15,440 nucleotides of DNA from CAZWQR01 sp964638595 (GTDB taxonomy: Bacteria; Patescibacteriota; Minisyncoccia; Minisyncoccales; PEYH01), in the NCBI GenBank assembly GCA_964638595.1, contig CAZWYU010000059.1, positions 1 to 15,440 of the forward strand, given 5' to 3'. Shown here one piece after another: positions 12,827-15,440 of this stretch; position 1 is the stretch's first letter; each line of letters begins with the position of its first letter. The translations under genes were made by a program, and so were the position numbers. The notes under the pieces were generated by a model. The model worked only from the letters and a program-made list of their open reading frames with translations. It ran no database searches and was not told the origin of the DNA.

Positions 12827-13792
12827 CATTGCTTCTTTAACTAAATCCAAAGTTTCTTTAGCTCTTTTTTGAGTTTTTATTCTCCCCTGCTCTAAAATTT
12901 CTTTTATTAAATCTGGCTTTTTCTCAAATTCTTTTCTTTTATCTCTTATTGGCTGTAAAAATTCGTTTAGGAGTTTTGCTAAATCCTTCTTGCACTGAAC
13001 GCAACCAATTTTTCCGTTTTGGCATTCCTTTTTTAGTTCTTGGGCTTTTTCTGGGAAAAATGCTTTGTAATACTGATAGATATTGCATTTTTCTGGGTGC
13101 CCCTTGTCATCTAGATGAATTTTTTTAGGGTCAGTAACAGCTTTAATTATTTTTTCTTCAATTTGTTCTTTAGAATCAGAAAGATAAATAGCATTGTTTC
13201 TAGATTTACTCATTTTTTGTCCATCTAGCCCTGGTAATGTTGGAGTCTCCCCTACTAAACCCTCTGGTTCTGGAAAAACCTTTTTGAATTTGTAATTAAA
13301 AGTTCTGGCAATTTCTCTAGTCAACTCAATATGAGGCACTTGATCTTTTCCTACTGGCACAATATCTGCTCTAACGCTTAAAATATCTGCGGCTTGAGTA
13401 ACTGGCCAGCTAATATATCCTAAACTAGCCTGCTTAATTCCAGCAGTTTGAATTTGTTCTTTAATGGTTGGATTTCTCTTTACTCTATTTAGAGTTGTAA
13501 GCATTGAAAAAATAAGGTCTAATTGGGGAATTTCTGGAATTTCTGATTCTACAAAAATTGTTGATTTTTTTGGGTCAATCCCAACAGATAAATAATCTAA
13601 AACAATCTCTCTAATATTTTTTGCAATGTTCTTTATGTTATCTATTTGGTCAGTCAAAACTTGGTAATCAGCAATGATAAAATAACAGTCATACTTATCC
13701 TGCATTTTGATTCTGTTTTTTAAAGACCCAACATAATGGCCTAAATGGAGTTTTCCTGTGGGTCTGTCGCCTGTTAAAATTGTTTTTTTCAT
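12806..13792 (-). CDS. trpS: Tryptophanyl-tRNA synthetase with four-cysteine motif
   Basis: Class I synthetase charging tRNA(Trp). It has 328 residues, the bacterial length. It opens with ILTGDRPTGKLHLGHYVGS, with the HIGH box HLGH at 16-19. ISWPVTQAADIL (127-138) and VPVGKDQVPHIELTREIA (145-162) form the Trp pocket and dimer core, and the KMSKS box is at 193-197 (GLDGQKMSKSRNN). The C-terminal anticodon-binding part carries Cys236, Cys257, Cys264 and Cys267. This C-x20-C-x6-C-x2-C pattern is close to the C-x22-C-x6-C-x2-C set that binds a [4Fe-4S] cluster in Thermotoga maritima TrpRS. Its ATG at 13792 overlaps the aldolase stop as ATGA, with no Shine-Dalgarno. It converges on valS, 10 bases away. 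Confidence 0.96.
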   Translation of the reverse strand: MKKTILTGDRPTGKLHLGHYVGSLKNRIKMQDKYDCYFIIADYQVLTDQIDNIKNIAKNIREIVLDYLSVGIDPKKSTIFVESEIPEIPQLDLIFSMLTTLNRVKRNPTIKEQIQTAGIKQASLGYISWPVTQAADILSVRADIVPVGKDQVPHIELTREIARTFNYKFKKVFPEPEGLVGETPTLPGLDGQKMSKSRNNAIYLSDSKEQIEEKIIKAVTDPKKIHLDDKGHPEKCNIYQYYKAFFPEKAQELKKECQNGKIGCVQCKKDLAKLLNEFLQPIRDKRKEFEKKPDLIKEILEQGRIKTQKRAKETLDLVKEAMEIGYHY

Positions 13793-14619
13793 TTAAACAA
13801 ACTAATTTTTTCTTCTACTTTTTTTTGGGTAGCTTCAATAATTTTTGGATAAACTTCGTAAGGTTTTATAGTTTTTTTATTTATTTCTTTTTTTAAAGCT
13901 TTTTTCCAAACTATTCTTAATTCTGTATTAACATTTATTTTAACAATTCCGTTTTTAACAGCTTTTTTCATATCTTCCATTTTTGTTCCAGATCCTCCAT
14001 GTAAAACTAAAAACGCCGGTACTTCTTCTAAAAGTTCTTCCAACAGTTTGATATTGAGTTTGATTGGCGCATTAAAGACTCCATGAACGTTCCCTATATT
14101 TATAGCCATAGTATCTACTCCACTAGCTCTTACAAACTCTCGTGCTTGCGATGGGTTTTCATAACCGCTGGAATTAAATTTAAGCATTTCTGTATGAATA
14201 ATTGAACCCCCTTTAATAGCTTTAATTTCTCCTTCTACTAAACATTTTCTTTTGTGGGCATACTCTACTATATTTTTTGCCAAGCTTACATTTTTTTCAA
14301 AAGAAAGATTTCCTCCATCAAAATGAACACAGTCATAGCCTAAATCAATTGCTTTTTTAATCAATTTAATATCTCTTCCGTGGTCTAGGTTGAGATAAAT
14401 TGAAGGATAAATTTTTCTGTAATAATCTCTTAATAAAACTATTTTTTCTAAGCCCAAGAAATTTGCTTCTCCTTGGCTAGTTCCAAGTATGACAGGAGTT
14501 TTTTTATTCTTGGCTGCCCTAACAATTCCTTCTAATTGTTCAAAGGCAGAAAAATTAAATTGTCCTATGCCAAATCCTTTTTTTTGTGCATTTTGAAACT
14601 GGGATTTTAGATTTTTCAT
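13789..14619 (-). CDS. fba: Class II (zinc) fructose-bisphosphate aldolase family protein
   Basis: Zinc-dependent TIM-barrel aldolase that should cleave or form fructose-1,6-bisphosphate or a close relative such as tagatose-1,6-bisphosphate. The 276 residues match the shorter GatY/KbaY/Fba branch. Seen motifs: GQFNFSAFEQLEGIVRAA (19-36), NLDHG (77-81) with catalytic Asp79 and zinc ligand His80, VEGEI (128-132), NVHG (177-180) with His179, VLHGGSG (205-211) with His207, and KINVNTELR (227-235) of the phosphate site. The usual HLDHG reads NLDHG, so the His before the Leu is missing. That residue is not a zinc ligand as far as I recall. It sits between a PfkB-type kinase and trpS, overlapping both as ATGA. 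The kinase neighbour supports a bisphosphate-sugar substrate, but fructose and tagatose forms cannot be told apart. Confidence 0.9.
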   Translation of the reverse strand: MKNLKSQFQNAQKKGFGIGQFNFSAFEQLEGIVRAAKNKKTPVILGTSQGEANFLGLEKIVLLRDYYRKIYPSIYLNLDHGRDIKLIKKAIDLGYDCVHFDGGNLSFEKNVSLAKNIVEYAHKRKCLVEGEIKAIKGGSIIHTEMLKFNSSGYENPSQAREFVRASGVDTMAINIGNVHGVFNAPIKLNIKLLEELLEEVPAFLVLHGGSGTKMEDMKKAVKNGIVKINVNTELRIVWKKALKKEINKKTIKPYEVYPKIIEATQKKVEEKISLFK

Positions 14620-15440
14620 AATTGTTTTTTATTTATTTTTACTTTTTCATATCCCTCTCCTTTTTTTAACAATCCTTCTTTTGCTCCCCATTCTTTTAAA
14701 CAGCTTGTTGTATTAGCATAGGCTAATTGAATAGCTTTTTCAAGATTGTTATTGTTTATTAGACCAGCTACTAAGCCAGAGCCAAGGGCGTCGCCAGCTC
14801 CAGTCTTGTCACTTATTTTTTTTGGCTTCATAATAGCAATTTTGTACAAATAATTTCCATCAGAAAAGTTTATATATTTCTCATTTCCGGTTACTAAGAT
14901 TCCGTTAAAAAAATTATCTATTTCTTTAATAATTTTTTCTAAAGGTTTTTTTCCAAAAAGAAGTTCTTTTTCTATATCATTGATTATTAAAACATCAATC
15001 TTTTCTAAGTAACTATTCAAATCTTTTTTTATTATTTTTATCTGTTCTTTGCTGGGATTTAGAGCAATTTTAATGTTATGGGATTTGGCATATTCAATAA
15101 TTTCTTTTGTTTTTTTAGCTAGATTTTTTCCCAAAGGAGCAATATAAAACCAATTAGCTTTAAGTTTTTTTAAAGAGAAATTATCAGGTAAAAAGTTTGA
15201 AGCCTCTCTATAAACTAAAATTGTTCTTCCTTCTTCTTTTTTGCTTAAAATCACAGAATGATTAGTAGTCTTGTTTTTGAGGTTATAAAGATGTTCTGTA
15301 GCTATACCAAATTTTTTGAGAGCCAATAAAACTGAAAAGCCAGCATAATCTTCACCAACACTGCCGCAATATGCTGTTTTTAAACCTTGTAGAGCAAAAG
15401 TAGTTGCGGTGTTGGTTCCTCCTCCGCCCGTATGGATTAA
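14616..15440 (-). CDS. PfkB/ribokinase-family sugar kinase, 5' end beyond window
   Basis: ATP-dependent carbohydrate kinase; 274 C-terminal residues are visible and the frame stays open to the right edge. An in-frame TTG at 15326 is not the true start, because the translation upstream of it is clearly family sequence: GGGGTNTATTFALQGL, then YCGSVGEDYAGF, which is the first PfkB signature region. The second signature is ISDKTGAGDALGSG near 14777-14812, with the catalytic base in GAGD at 14790-14792. The N-terminal strand and part of the lid, probably a few dozen residues, lie outside. Overlap with the aldolase gene as ATGA suggests a kinase-aldolase pair, so a phosphofructokinase or tagatose-phosphate kinase activity is plausible. 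Ribokinase, fructokinase and nucleoside kinase share these motifs, so the substrate is not determined. Confidence 0.9.
   Translation of the reverse strand, partial: LIHTGGGGTNTATTFALQGLKTAYCGSVGEDYAGFSVLLALKKFGIATEHLYNLKNKTTNHSVILSKKEEGRTILVYREASNFLPDNFSLKKLKANWFYIAPLGKNLAKKTKEIIEYAKSHNIKIALNPSKEQIKIIKKDLNSYLEKIDVLIINDIEKELLFGKKPLEKIIKEIDNFFNGILVTGNEKYINFSDGNYLYKIAIMKPKKISDKTGAGDALGSGLVAGLINNNNLEKAIQLAYANTTSCLKEWGAKEGLLKKGEGYEKVKINKKQL

Noticed and set aside
15324..15326. TTG as start codon of the sugar kinase
   Set aside because: Translation continues upstream as recognisable PfkB sequence (GGGGTNTA, GSVGEDYAGF) to the window edge, so the gene is truncated by the window and not started here.

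Overview
The window is about 15.4 kb of AT-rich, very densely coded bacterial DNA. Everything in it points to a candidate-phyla-radiation (Patescibacteria, Parcubacteria-like) genome. Genes are short and mostly overlap by ATGA or a few more bases. Starts almost all lack a Shine-Dalgarno sequence. AspRS has no GAD domain, ValRS is of the short archaeal/rickettsial type, and MraY and MurD carry divergent active-site motifs. TGA is read as stop, so this is the standard bacterial code and not the Gracilibacteria code. The lineage is inferred from these traits; no marker-gene tree was made.

Layout. At the left edge is a tyrosine recombinase (Xer type, cut by the window end) on the minus strand. 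It has a strong promoter and a dif-like 11-6-11 site between that promoter and its start codon. Next, still on the minus strand, comes a run that reads in transcription order: receiver-only response regulator, aspS, D,D-carboxypeptidase, mraY, a hairpin with a U-rich tail, then murD, ftsW, murG, gltX and a small exported protein. valS lies on the plus strand at 10456-12795, divergent from the response regulator and convergent with trpS. At the right edge, trpS, a class II aldolase and a PfkB-family sugar kinase (cut by the window end) form a second minus-strand operon.

How the genes fit together. mraY-murD-ftsW-murG is a preserved core of the dcw cluster. MurD adds D-Glu to UDP-MurNAc-L-Ala, MraY makes lipid I, MurG makes lipid II, and FtsW polymerises lipid II. 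The D,D-carboxypeptidase trims the resulting peptides. Four aminoacyl-tRNA synthetase genes (Glu, Asp, Val, Trp) are interleaved with wall and sugar genes. The PfkB kinase and the aldolase probably work on consecutive sugar-phosphate steps.

I found no RNA gene, CRISPR array, transposase gene or recognisable new defence system. The points most worth a second look are: the dif-like site beside its recombinase; promoters whose -10 box ends six bases before the ATG (probable leaderless mRNAs); an in-frame dispersed-repeat copy inside valS; a four-cysteine motif in TrpRS resembling the Thermotoga iron-sulfur motif; active-site substitutions in MraY and MurD; a GAD-less AspRS; and a palindrome built from the final codons of two convergent synthetase genes.
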